From contig NZ_JBDKSS010000008.1 of the NCBI RefSeq assembly GCF_039680535.1, forward strand, positions 186,001-250,000: a stretch of DNA of 64,000 bases. Reading direction: 5' to 3'. Both the position numbers and the translations under genes were made by a program. This document shows positions 42,806 through 51,739 of this stretch, in pieces. Under the pieces are notes generated by a model. The model did not search any database and was not told where the DNA came from. It was given only the letters and a program-made list of their open reading frames with translations. The stretch is from Parvibaculum sp039680535. Its GTDB lineage: Bacteria > Pseudomonadota > Alphaproteobacteria > Parvibaculales > Parvibaculaceae. Numbering within the stretch: position 1 is the first letter of the stretch; each line of letters opens with the position of its first letter.

Positions 42806-43378
42806 TCAGCCTTGTTCCACACTTTTACGTAGCCACTCATCCCGTTCCGTCGCAAGAGCAACACGAAGTTGTCTCCGCGCTCTCCCCAACAGAGATTCAA
42901 CCGCTTCGATACTCACATTGAGAATTTCAGCGGCCTCGATGTTCGAGAGCCCCTGATAATGCGTCAGCGTGACAGCCGCCCTTTGCCGCGCCGGCAAGGC
43001 CTGCAGCGCCTGATCGACGCGCCGCGCCAGATCCTGCCGCTCGAGTTCCTCTTGCGGCGTCGGGTCCTCGCTCTGCGGCTCGGGAATGGAATCGATGTCG
43101 TCGGTGGTGTGGCGTCGCAGACGGTCGAGGCAGAGATTGGTCGCAACCCTGTGCAACCAGGTGCTGAATTGGGCCCTGCCCGGCTCCCAGCGCGAGGCGT
43201 GAGTCCACACCCTTAGAAAGACTTCCTGAGCAACTTCCTCCGCGTCGGCATGGCTACCGAGCATGCGCCGCGCCAAGGCAAGCATACGCATGAGATGCCG
43301 GTCGACGAGCTGCCTGCAGGCCGCCTCGTCGCCAAGCGCCACGCGCGCTACCAGTTCGTCGTCTGACGCGTCGTTCAA
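42806..43378 (-). CDS. ECF-family RNA polymerase sigma factor
   Basis: 190 residues. Region 2: FRQ-like start, LALARRMLGSHADAEEVAQEVFLRVWTHASRWEPGRAQFSTWLHRVATNLCLDRLRR. Region 4: LQALPARQRAAVTLTHYQGLSNIEAAEILNVSIEAVESLLGRARRQLR. Standard two-domain ECF without extra C-terminal domain. Its operon (EF-hand protein, sigma, anti-sigma, Spy-like sensor) argues for an envelope or metal signal. 58 nt separate it from the EF-hand gene upstream. Confidence 0.95.
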   Translation of the reverse strand: MNDASDDELVARVALGDEAACRQLVDRHLMRMLALARRMLGSHADAEEVAQEVFLRVWTHASRWEPGRAQFSTWLHRVATNLCLDRLRRHTTDDIDSIPEPQSEDPTPQEELERQDLARRVDQALQALPARQRAAVTLTHYQGLSNIEAAEILNVSIEAVESLLGRARRQLRVALATERDEWLRKSVEQG

Positions 43379-43436
43379 GCGACCGCGCCCCCTTCGTCAA
43401 TTCAGACCGCTCAGGATGATTGCGGACCCGCCAACC

Positions 43437-43811
43437 CTACTCGGCTTTCGGCGCGGTCGCATCGGGTTTGGCGGCACCCCCATCGTGGTGCCGCGCCTTC
43501 ATACGCTCACGCCGCATGGCGCCAGCGGCGTCGTATTCGGCTTTCGTGACCTTGCCATCGCCATTGGCATCGATGCGCTTGAATGCGATTTGAGCGCGTT
43601 CGGCCGCCCGCTTTTGCGCTGCGGCGGTGAACTCCGCCTGGGAGACGACCCCGTCATTATTGGTGTCCGCAGCCTTGAACCTGGCATCGTGAGCCGTGGC
43701 GCGGGCCGTGGCGGGCGCGGCACTGTCTTCGGCCTGAACCGCAAATGGCAACAAGGCGCCCAGCGCAATGGCTGCAAAACCGGCGATCAATTCCGCCCTG
43801 AATCCACCCAA
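43437..43811 (-). CDS. secreted EF-hand protein, TTG start
   Basis: 124 residues from TTG 43811, which has a perfect AGGAGG five bases upstream; a GTG at 43856 lies before that Shine-Dalgarno. Signal peptide (MGGFRAELIAGFAAIALGALLPFAVQA) then two canonical calcium loops: DTNNDGVVSQAE at 49-60 and DANGDGKVTKAE at 81-92, each with acidic residues at 1, 3, 5 and 12. Basic/His-rich tail RRERMKARHHDGG. Periplasmic. Probable first gene of the ECF operon, so it may bind the signal ion or be a target of the system. Confidence 0.87.
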   Translation of the reverse strand: MGGFRAELIAGFAAIALGALLPFAVQAEDSAAPATARATAHDARFKAADTNNDGVVSQAEFTAAAQKRAAERAQIAFKRIDANGDGKVTKAEYDAAGAMRRERMKARHHDGGAAKPDATAPKAE

Positions 43812-43860
43812 GTCGACCTCCTGAAAAAAGGCGGTCGGGAGGGTTGATGCGCCCACTCCC

Positions 43861-43888
43861 GACCAGGAGTAACGGGTTAACTCCGGTC
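43861..43888. promoter_or_regulatory. imperfect inverted repeat upstream of the EF-hand/ECF operon
   Basis: GACC-a-GGAGTAAC, two-base centre, GTTA-a-CTCC-GGTC: twelve paired bases per arm with one bulged A on each side. Located 50 nt before the EF-hand start; could be an operator, a 5' leader hairpin, or the end of the GcvT operon transcript. Confidence 0.4.
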
Positions 43889-43997
43889 CGAAGGGGAAAG
43901 GTAGACCGGTGGGAACGTCGTCCTGTCACTCACAATGCTAAACGGCGGTCAAAATGAATTCCGTCGCCCGAAAACGTCCTGAAAGGGAACACAATAA

Positions 43998-45320
43998 TTA
44001 ATATTCCGCAAGGAGCGGCGCGGGGACGGCGTGGCGCAGGGGAGAGCCGATGACCGGCTCGGTCAGGAGGCGCGCAGGGATTTTCAGACGGCGAACGCTC
44101 AATCCCTCCCGCAAGTCGACGCCGACACTCAGGGCGACCGGTGCCGGCCGGTATTTGAGCCGGACCAGCGCAAGATTGATGCCCAACGCGGGGGAGAAGA
44201 CGACGCTCGTGGCCGTCCCGTCGATTTCACCTTGCCGCTCGACGGCGCAGAACTGCACGGGTTCGGGGAAGTCCAGAGCCAGCGAGACGACCAGATGACG
44301 AGGGTCCTGCTGCTTCAAGCGGCGCAGCGCATCCCGCCCCGTAAAATGCCCATTTTCCAGATCAACGAGCGACGCCAGTCCAAGCTCGAAGGGCGTTGAG
44401 GCGTCGGCCGCGTCCACCGCCGAGAAGGCTCCCAGATAATCGCGGCCCGCGCGCGGAATGCCCGCCTCGATGCGCGCCAGTTCACGCAAGGCGTATCCCG
44501 TCGCCGCAATACCGAATTCAGCGCCCTTGTCGATGAGACGCGTCCAGAGCATGGGCGCATCTTCCGGATCGAGCCAGAGCTCAAAGCCGAGCTCGCCGGT
44601 CGCGCCTGTCCTGCTCGCATAGACCGGCATGCCCACAATGTCGAACCAGCGCGCTGCATAGGGCCTCAGCGTCTCGACCTCAAAGAAGCCCGTCGCATTG
44701 AGGATCGCCGCAGCATGCGGACCTTGCAGGCTCAAACCCGCAAGCGCCACGCTGACATCCTCGACACTGACGTCGAAACCAAGGGCACTGTCGAGAAGCC
44801 ACGCGAGATGCAGCTCATCCGTCACCAGACGATACTCGTCCTCGCCAAGGCGGAAAAGGTGACCGTCGCCGACGACGAATCCGCGGTCTTCGCAGAACAC
44901 AACAGGCATGACCTCGTCGACCGAAAGCCGCATCGCATTGTCGGTGACGAGCCGGTCGAGATAGATCGCCGCGTCGCGTCCGCCGATCCGATATTTGACC
45001 AATGGAGAGATATCGGCCAACGCCGCGGCATGCCGCAGCGCGCGATATTCATCATCAAGCGTCGTCAGGATTTCCGGCGTCGTGTAGCCATTCCAATCCG
45101 TCCACCGGTTGGTGATGCTCTCCATTGCAACGCTGAGATGCAGCGGCGTCGTCAGCACGCGGCGACTGAAGGGCGGCTCGTCCGATGCAGTCGAGAAAGG
45201 ACCAGCATCGGCGGTTGCCTGAGGCTCCTCGAACTCGGGCTGCATCTGAAAATTCAACGTCTCTTCCGCCTCTCCGGGCCCCGCCCCGTCAACGGCGAGT
45301 ATATCGCCACCGCCGGTCAT
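43998..45320 (-). CDS. aminomethyltransferase (GcvT/T-protein) family protein
   Basis: 440 residues. Folate-binding GcvT fold: TPLHLSVAMESITNRWTDWNGYTTP, LRHAAALADISPLVKYRIGGRDAAIYLDRLVTDNA, LSLQGPHAAAIL, and SRTGATGELGFELWLDPEDA with the C-terminal IARIEAGIPRAG-like segment (ELARIEAGIPRAGRDYLG). The N-terminal 45 residues are an acidic extension. Members transfer one-carbon units from N-methyl substrates to tetrahydrofolate. It overlaps the preceding oxidoreductase gene in ATGA. No GcvH, GcvP or sarcosine oxidase genes are near, so it is not the glycine cleavage T-protein; its substrate is unknown. Confidence 0.87.
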   Translation of the reverse strand: MTGGGDILAVDGAGPGEAEETLNFQMQPEFEEPQATADAGPFSTASDEPPFSRRVLTTPLHLSVAMESITNRWTDWNGYTTPEILTTLDDEYRALRHAAALADISPLVKYRIGGRDAAIYLDRLVTDNAMRLSVDEVMPVVFCEDRGFVVGDGHLFRLGEDEYRLVTDELHLAWLLDSALGFDVSVEDVSVALAGLSLQGPHAAAILNATGFFEVETLRPYAARWFDIVGMPVYASRTGATGELGFELWLDPEDAPMLWTRLIDKGAEFGIAATGYALRELARIEAGIPRAGRDYLGAFSAVDAADASTPFELGLASLVDLENGHFTGRDALRRLKQQDPRHLVVSLALDFPEPVQFCAVERQGEIDGTATSVVFSPALGINLALVRLKYRPAPVALSVGVDLREGLSVRRLKIPARLLTEPVIGSPLRHAVPAPLLAEY

Positions 45321-46894
45321 GCGCGCCCCCCTTCCGACAGCACCGTCCTGGCGGCAAGCTGACCCGCCAGCCCGGAAATGCCGCCCGGATGGCTACCCGC
45401 CCCGCAGAGATAGAGGCCCCGGAGCGGCGTTCGATACCGGGCGAGCTCCGGCGTGGGACGGAACATCAGCAACTGGTCGGGGCGCATTTCGCCGCAATGC
45501 CACTCGCCGCCCGCAAGCCCGAACTTTGCCTCGATGTCGGGCGCGAGAAGCATTTCGCCGGCAATGATCCTCGCCCGAAGGTCCGGCGCATATCGCGCCA
45601 GGGTTTCTATGACCCGGTCCAGCAGACGATCGCGTTGCAGCGTCCAACCGCCCGCCACCTCGTAAGGCACATGCTGGATGAGGACCGACATGACATGGTG
45701 GCCGGCCGGTGCAAGGCTTGTGTCGGCAACGCTCGGAATCGTCACTTCCATGCCGAGTTCGGCCGGAACCTCGCCACGCTTGAACGATGCGAATGCCTGG
45801 TCGAGTTCGCCGAGCGAAGGAACGACCAGAAGCCGGGCACCATACTCCGCGGGCGCAAGGCCTGATATCGTCGGCAATCCATCAAGAGCCAGATTGAGCT
45901 TTGCCGTCGCCCCCCTGCGGCTCGTCTGGGCGAGGCGCATCGCAAGCCCCGCATCAATGTTTGCCGCGCCGACGAGATCGAGCATGGTCGCGCGGGGATC
46001 GACGCTCGAAAGGATCGCGGGCGCGCGAAGAAACTCGCCCGCCACCGTCTCGACGCCCACGGCCACATTGTTCTCGACGATGATGCACCTGACCGCCGCA
46101 CCGGTCCTGATCGCGACGCCCAGCCCTTCCGCGGAATGACGAAGCGCCGTCACCAGCGCCCCCATGCCGCCGCGCGGAAGGGATGTGCCCCTGGTCTCCA
46201 GCTGCAAGGCACGACGATAGATCAGGTTGAAGGCCGTCCCCGGCGAATAGGGCCCCTCCGCCGTTCCACGCAGCGCCTCGAAGGCAAAAGCCGCGCGAAG
46301 CAGCGGCGTCTCGAACGTCGCGTCGACGAGATCGCCGATACTCGCCGGAAGGACACGCAGAAGATCCTCGAATGAAGGTTGACCAAGGCGGCGCATCCGC
46401 CAGACCAGACGACGAAGGGCCGTCACCGCATCTGACGACGGTCCAGTGAAGCTCGGAGGCACGCCAAGAAGCAACGGACGAAGCGCAGCCGCATAGGCCT
46501 TGAGCCGTGCTGAAAACTCGACGAGCGCGGCCGCATCATGTGCATTCCATTCCCGAAGCGCCGCGATGTCCCGCCTCCGGCTCGACAGGACGAGATGCCG
46601 CTTGTCGCGAGAGAGAGCGATGGTCGGCAGGTTGCGCGCAGCAAAGCGCAGCCCATTGCGCGAGAGCTTCAGCTCCTTCTCGATGCGGCGCGGCAAGGCT
46701 TCGATGAGATGGGACGCCGTCGAGATCATGTAATCAGGCGTGATTTCGCCAGTCGTAACCGCGCCGCCCAAATGGTCGGAAGCCTCAAACAGAATGACGC
46801 GCTTCCCAGCCTTTGCCAGATAGCAGGCGGCGACAAGACCATTATGGCCGCCCCCAATTACGATCGCATCGAAGCTCCGGTCGGCGAGCCGCAT
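45317..46894 (-). CDS. NAD(P)/FAD-dependent oxidoreductase, phytoene dehydrogenase/PYROXD2-like (copy B)
   Basis: 525 residues. FAD-binding AIVIGGGHNGLVAACYLAKAGKRVILFEASDHLGGAVTTGEITPDY at the N-terminus; central SPGTAFNLIYRRALQLETRGTSLPRGGMGALV; and C-terminal GLYLCGAGSHPGGISGLAGQLAA, the carotenoid-desaturase-like FAD closing motif. No signal peptide. Two bases separate its ATG from the stop of the paralogue upstream. With no other carotenoid genes nearby, a desaturase/ketolase role in carotenoids is unlikely; the link to a folate-dependent GcvT protein hints at oxidation of an N-methyl or amine compound. Confidence 0.87.
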   Translation of the reverse strand: MRLADRSFDAIVIGGGHNGLVAACYLAKAGKRVILFEASDHLGGAVTTGEITPDYMISTASHLIEALPRRIEKELKLSRNGLRFAARNLPTIALSRDKRHLVLSSRRRDIAALREWNAHDAAALVEFSARLKAYAAALRPLLLGVPPSFTGPSSDAVTALRRLVWRMRRLGQPSFEDLLRVLPASIGDLVDATFETPLLRAAFAFEALRGTAEGPYSPGTAFNLIYRRALQLETRGTSLPRGGMGALVTALRHSAEGLGVAIRTGAAVRCIIVENNVAVGVETVAGEFLRAPAILSSVDPRATMLDLVGAANIDAGLAMRLAQTSRRGATAKLNLALDGLPTISGLAPAEYGARLLVVPSLGELDQAFASFKRGEVPAELGMEVTIPSVADTSLAPAGHHVMSVLIQHVPYEVAGGWTLQRDRLLDRVIETLARYAPDLRARIIAGEMLLAPDIEAKFGLAGGEWHCGEMRPDQLLMFRPTPELARYRTPLRGLYLCGAGSHPGGISGLAGQLAARTVLSEGGRA

Positions 46895-46896
46895 GG

Positions 46897-48495
46897 TCAG
46901 CCCCGCTTTCCGAGCGCGGCGGCAACAAGAGCCGCGGCGTTGGCGCCCGCATTCCCGACGCCCAATGGCCCCGGATGAACGCTTTGCGAGCAGAGATAAA
47001 GATTGCGGATCGGCGTTTCATAGCCTGCCAGCGCGGGGGAAGGCCTGTTGAAGAACGACTGATCGAGCGTCGTCTCGCCATGCGAGAGATCGCCGCCCGT
47101 GACGCCGACTTCGCTTTCGATATCCGGCGGCGTCAGCATTTCGAGCGCGACGATGCGATCCTTTATGCCGGGACTCGCCTCCGCGATACGGTCGACAACG
47201 AGATCGGTGAGTTCGTCGCGGCGCTCGCCCGTCCACGCGCCGTCATGCAGGGACTCCGGAACATAGTGGACAGCGACCGAAAGCACGTGGCGCCCATGCG
47301 GCGCAAGCGTCGGATCCGCAAGTGTCGGGATGAGCATGTCGATGAGCGGGACGCGCGGCGGAATGCCGTCACGCCAATCGTCGGCTGCACGATCCATCTC
47401 GTCGAGCGACGACGCCAGGCGAACGCCACCCAGAAGCGCGGGGCAACCTGCTGGCACAGCGGGAAACTCGGGCGCACTGTCGAGCGCAATGTTGATCTTG
47501 GCGCTGACGCCGCGCATGCGGAAACGCCCCACCTTTTCCACCAGACCGCCAGGCAGGGCGGACCACGGGAAGAGCGCGAGAAATGTCCGCTTCAAATCGA
47601 GATCGGAAACGACCGCACGCGCCTGTATCTCCTCTCCATTCGCGAGCACTACGCCGCGCGCTGCGCCCTCGCGCAGCAGAACGTCGGTAACCTCCGCGTC
47701 TGTGCGGATCGTCCCGCCATGCGCCTCGATCGCGGCCCGGAGCGCACCTGCCACCGCCGCTGGCCCACCAGACGCGAGAACACGGGCCGGAGCGCCGCCG
47801 CTCGCGGTTGCCATTTCATCGATGAACGCCCCGATGAGGTGCCGCGCACCGGTCGGCGCATGGGGGCCGAGCGAAGTTCCCGCCAATGCATCTCCGGCAA
47901 GCCGCGTCTTCACGGCGTCCGAGTGAAAATATGCGTCCAGAAACTCGGCGCAGGACAGAGTCCATAGACGCGTCAACTCGTGAAGCTCGTCGACATCCCT
48001 CGCTCCCCAGCGCGACGCCGTGCTCAGGAGGCGGCGCAAGGTCGAGAAGGAGCGCCGCGTCGGATCGCTCATGGTCGTTGCGAGCAATGGCCGCAGCTGT
48101 TGGGCGCCGCGCAACATGTCGCGCCGAAAGCGGGTCCAGCCGTCCGCGTCCTTCAGCGAATGTCGCGCGAGCTCGCGGCGATGAATGACGCCATCGCGGT
48201 AGCTCGCGATGTAGCCTCCGTCCTTCAGCAGCGATATGCCGCCATCGACCCGGATGAAGCGAAGTCCATACCGGGCGAGATCAAGCTCCGAAACGATGCG
48301 AGCCGGCAGCGTCGAGATGCCAAGGTTGTAGCGCGCGATGTTGAAACCCGGGACGATTTCGTAAGACGCATCGGCGCCGCCGAGAGCCGCATTGCGCTCA
48401 AGCACCAGGACGCGCGCGCCGAAGCGCGCAAGGTAAGCCGCAGCCGTCAGACCGTTGAGCCCCCCTCCGATGATGATCGCGTCATGACGCTCCAT
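46897..48495 (-). CDS. NAD(P)/FAD-dependent oxidoreductase, phytoene dehydrogenase/PYROXD2-like (copy A)
   Basis: 532 residues from ATG 48495 (MERHDAIIIGGGLNGLTAAAYLARFG) with GAGG upstream; the frame is open to 48714 but that segment has no family similarity. FAD motif IIGGGLNG, LVLERNAALGGADASYEIVPG, DELHELTRLWTLSCAEFLDAYF, and closing NLYLCSQSVHPGPLGVGNAGANAAALVAAAL. Clearly a paralogue of the next gene but well diverged; both keep complete FAD sites, so a heteromer or two sequential oxidations are possible. First gene of the coupled trio. Confidence 0.87.
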   Translation of the reverse strand: MERHDAIIIGGGLNGLTAAAYLARFGARVLVLERNAALGGADASYEIVPGFNIARYNLGISTLPARIVSELDLARYGLRFIRVDGGISLLKDGGYIASYRDGVIHRRELARHSLKDADGWTRFRRDMLRGAQQLRPLLATTMSDPTRRSFSTLRRLLSTASRWGARDVDELHELTRLWTLSCAEFLDAYFHSDAVKTRLAGDALAGTSLGPHAPTGARHLIGAFIDEMATASGGAPARVLASGGPAAVAGALRAAIEAHGGTIRTDAEVTDVLLREGAARGVVLANGEEIQARAVVSDLDLKRTFLALFPWSALPGGLVEKVGRFRMRGVSAKINIALDSAPEFPAVPAGCPALLGGVRLASSLDEMDRAADDWRDGIPPRVPLIDMLIPTLADPTLAPHGRHVLSVAVHYVPESLHDGAWTGERRDELTDLVVDRIAEASPGIKDRIVALEMLTPPDIESEVGVTGGDLSHGETTLDQSFFNRPSPALAGYETPIRNLYLCSQSVHPGPLGVGNAGANAAALVAAALGKRG

Positions 48496-48704
48496 GCGCC
48501 GAACCTCAAATCGCACCGCCCCGCCGCAGCAGGGATGACGTCCCGGTCTGTGCCGCTTTGGCACGCGACGCAGGTCCATCGCCCTAACCGTGCCGAAACC
48601 GGAAGGAGCATTAACCACAAATTCCAAGGCAATCAGCCAGGAAATGAGCGCGGGAGGCTCATCCATTAACGATTGCGCCTGGTCGGCAAGGGTCAGGTGC
48701 AAGA

Positions 48705-48727
48705 GTTCCGCCAAGGAATCCGGCGGA
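48705..48727 (-). terminator. weak hairpin after glnE
   Basis: TTCCGCC / GGCGGAA arms with a 9-nt loop, 12 nt downstream of the glnE stop; no U-tract. Confidence 0.35.
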
Positions 48728-48738
48728 ATCGGGAGCGA

Positions 48739-51699
48739 TCAGGAAACGGCAACAGCGGTAATCAGGCGCTCGAAGATGCCATGGACCGCCGCCTGGGATT
48801 CCCTGAGTTGCGCTTCCAGGGCCGAAAAATCGGGCGCATTGCCGGCGCGCGCCAGCAGCGCCTTCAATCCGGGCGTCGCCTCCTCCGGCTTGAACACGCC
48901 CTCGACGCAGATGCGTATGGCCTGCGTCAGATTGAGCGTGAGATCGACGGCGGAGAGAAGAGTGTCCGCATCGGTCGCACTGACGATACCTGCATCTGCA
49001 ATCGCCTGCAGCGCCGCCCGCGTATGGGTCTTGAGGATATCCGGATGGTCATGCGCATGGGCGAGTTGCAGGAACTGACAGACGAACTCGATGTCGACGA
49101 GCCCCCCGCGAACATATTTGAGTTCCCAGTGGTTCTCGCTCGGATATTCGCGCTCGATGCGCGCGCGCATGTCGGCCACGTCGAAAGCCGTCTTGCCGAG
49201 ATCGCGCGAACGCAGCAGTGCCTCTCGAATGGCAGCGTCGATGCGCGTCTTCAGCTCATCGGGGCCGGCGAGAACGCGGGCTCGCGTCAGCGCCATGTGC
49301 TCCCATGTCCATGCTTCGCTCTTCTGATATTCGACGAAGCTCTGGAAATGCGTCGCCACCGGGCCCGAATTGCCGGACGGCCGCAAGCGCATATCCACTT
49401 CGTAGAGCTTGCCTTCGCTGGTCGGTGCCGTCAGTGCGCTGATGAGCTGCTGACAGACACGGGCATAATATTGCGAGGCAAAGAGAGGCCGCGCGCCATC
49501 CGACGTCGCTTCGGCATCTGCGACATCATAAAGCATGATGAGATCGAGGTCGGAGGCCGCACTCATCTCCTCGCTGCCAAGCTTGCCCATGGAGACGACG
49601 GCAAAGCTCCCGCCCGGAACATGGCCCGCCCGCTCTGCAATCTTCTCCTCTGCGATCGGCGCCAACGCTGCGACGAGCGTACCGGCGATGGCGGCGTAGG
49701 CGGGGCCCGCCTCCTCCGCATCGGCATTTCCCGCCAGCACGCGTACACCGAGACGGAAGCGATGCTCACGCGCCCAGATGCGCGTAAAATCGAGGACGTC
49801 CTGATAATCCCGCGCGTGCTCGAGTGATTGCGCAAGGCTCACGCGCAGAATCTCGCGGTCTGGCCGCATCTTGAGGAAGTTCGGATCGACGACGGATTCG
49901 AGAACCGCGGAATTCTGCGCAAGGTAATTCGCGAGCCTTGGCGCCGTGCCGCAAATATCCGCGATGAGATCGAGCAGGCTCGGATTGGAATAGAGCATCG
50001 AGAAAAGCTGCACGCCCGCCGGCAGCTTCGTCAGGAACTGATCGAAGCGGATGAAGGCGGTGTCGGGCTGCGATGTGCGCGAAAGCGCGCGGAGCAGCGC
50101 CGGCATCAGGGCCGTCAGAAGCTCGCGTGAACGCGGCGAGCGCGTCGCCGCGAAGCGGCCGGTATGCCAGGCGCGGATCGTTGCCGACATCTCGGAGGCT
50201 TGCGCGAAGCCGAGATTGCGAAGCGTCTCGAGGGTTTCGGGATCGTCTTCGGTGCCGGTAAAGACGAGACTTCCGCTTTCCTCTGCAAGCGGCGGCGCAG
50301 TCTCGAAGAGCTTGGCATAGTGTCCCTGAACGCAGCGCAGATAGCCGACAAGCGCCTCGGCAAAATCGGCGCGGCTGTCGAAGCCCAGAAAGCAGGCGAC
50401 GTGATCGAGCCCTTCATCGGTCGCAGGCAGGGTATGCGTCTGCTCATCCGCAATCATCTGAAGCCGGTGTTCCAGCTTGCGCAGGAAGCGATATGCCGTC
50501 TTGAGTTCGTCCGCCGCCTCGGGCGCGATCCAGTTCTTGCGCGCGAGTTCGTCGAGCATCGAGCATGTCTGCTGGCCGCGCAGCTCCCTGTCGCGACCGC
50601 CCGCGATCAATTGCTGCGTCTGGACGAAAAACTCGATCTCGCGAATGCCGCCGCGCCCGAGCTTCACATTGTGGCCCGCGACCGCAATTGTGCCATGCCC
50701 GCCGACGGCGTGGATTTGCCGCTTCATCGAATGAATATCGTCGATGGCGGCGAAGTCGAGATTCTTGCGCCAGATATAGGGCGTCAGCATCTTGAGGAAG
50801 AGCTGCCCAGCCTGCGGGTCGCCGGCAACGGCACGCGCCTTGATGAAAGCTGCGCGTTCCCAGTTCTGTCCGCGGCTTTCATAATAGTGCTCGGCGGCTG
50901 GCAGAGACACCGCGACGGGCGTGCCGCCGGGGTCGGGCCGAAGGCGCAAATCCGTACGAAACACATAGCCATGCTCAGTGCGCTCCTGCAGTATCTTCAC
51001 GAGCGCTTGCGTCAGCCGAACGAAAAAAGTTCCCTCCTCCACGCCATCCTTCAGCGGCAACTGGCCGGGTTCGTAAAAGACGACAATGTCTATGTCGCTC
51101 GAATAGTTGAGCTCGCGCGAGCCGTATTTGCCCATGCCCAGAATGGCAAGGCCGCTGCCTTCCTGCGTCGTGTCCTCTACAGGGCGCAATACCTGCCCGC
51201 GCCGCGCGGCGTCCTTGAGCAGCCATTCGACTGACGCCTGAACCGCCGCATCGGCGAACGCCGTGAGCGATGCCGTCACTTCCTCAAGATTCCAGGTCGA
51301 CGTGATGTCGGCCAACGCAATCAGGATCGCCACTTCCGCCTTCGCAAGACGCAGCTCGCGCATCAGGTCCGCCTGCGTCTGCGAACCGGCCGCAGCCAGC
51401 GTACGGGCCAGCAGCGCTTCGAGCGTCGCCGCTGGCGGCTCATCTACCAGCCTCGGCAACCAGTCGGGATGAACACGAAGGATCCGCGTGAGAAACGGGG
51501 AGTTTCCAAAAATGCCGTCAAGAAGCCGTCGCGTGTCCGGGTCGGCAAGAAGGCTCTCCATGCGGCGGCGCGTCGTCTCGTCCTCGATGGCGGCGAGACT
51601 CGCCTCCATGTCCTGCATCGCATTCGCCGCGCGTTCCGCATCATATGGACGCGGGGCCAGCGCCGCGCGCTCCCGCAATGCCTTCACATTCACGCTCAA
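48739..51699 (-). CDS. glnE: bifunctional glutamine synthetase adenylyltransferase/adenylyl-removing enzyme
   Basis: 986 residues from TTG 51699, six bases after AAGGGAG; the TTG at 51717 precedes that Shine-Dalgarno. Two nucleotidyltransferase domains are visible: the deadenylylase half with LAILGMGKYGSRELNYSSDIDIVVFYEPG and the adenylylase half with FAVVSMGKLGSEEMSAASDLDLIMLYD, each with the catalytic DxD. GSREL and ARVLAGPDELK plus VRGGLVDIEFVCQFLQL complete the second half. It modifies GlnA in response to PII. Downstream of the degP two-component pair, 40 nt after the kinase stop. Confidence 0.97.
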   Translation of the reverse strand: MSVNVKALRERAALAPRPYDAERAANAMQDMEASLAAIEDETTRRRMESLLADPDTRRLLDGIFGNSPFLTRILRVHPDWLPRLVDEPPAATLEALLARTLAAAGSQTQADLMRELRLAKAEVAILIALADITSTWNLEEVTASLTAFADAAVQASVEWLLKDAARRGQVLRPVEDTTQEGSGLAILGMGKYGSRELNYSSDIDIVVFYEPGQLPLKDGVEEGTFFVRLTQALVKILQERTEHGYVFRTDLRLRPDPGGTPVAVSLPAAEHYYESRGQNWERAAFIKARAVAGDPQAGQLFLKMLTPYIWRKNLDFAAIDDIHSMKRQIHAVGGHGTIAVAGHNVKLGRGGIREIEFFVQTQQLIAGGRDRELRGQQTCSMLDELARKNWIAPEAADELKTAYRFLRKLEHRLQMIADEQTHTLPATDEGLDHVACFLGFDSRADFAEALVGYLRCVQGHYAKLFETAPPLAEESGSLVFTGTEDDPETLETLRNLGFAQASEMSATIRAWHTGRFAATRSPRSRELLTALMPALLRALSRTSQPDTAFIRFDQFLTKLPAGVQLFSMLYSNPSLLDLIADICGTAPRLANYLAQNSAVLESVVDPNFLKMRPDREILRVSLAQSLEHARDYQDVLDFTRIWAREHRFRLGVRVLAGNADAEEAGPAYAAIAGTLVAALAPIAEEKIAERAGHVPGGSFAVVSMGKLGSEEMSAASDLDLIMLYDVADAEATSDGARPLFASQYYARVCQQLISALTAPTSEGKLYEVDMRLRPSGNSGPVATHFQSFVEYQKSEAWTWEHMALTRARVLAGPDELKTRIDAAIREALLRSRDLGKTAFDVADMRARIEREYPSENHWELKYVRGGLVDIEFVCQFLQLAHAHDHPDILKTHTRAALQAIADAGIVSATDADTLLSAVDLTLNLTQAIRICVEGVFKPEEATPGLKALLARAGNAPDFSALEAQLRESQAAVHGIFERLITAVAVS

Positions 51700-51739
51700 A
51701 TCGGTCTCCCTTCTCAAATCCGGGGGAGACTAACAGAAT

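Noticed and set aside
43912..43916. GGAAC as a possible ECF (EcfG-type) -35 element near the ECF operon
   Set aside because: It is on the plus strand, while the nearest genes on both sides are on the minus strand, and no matching -10 was seen at the right spacing.
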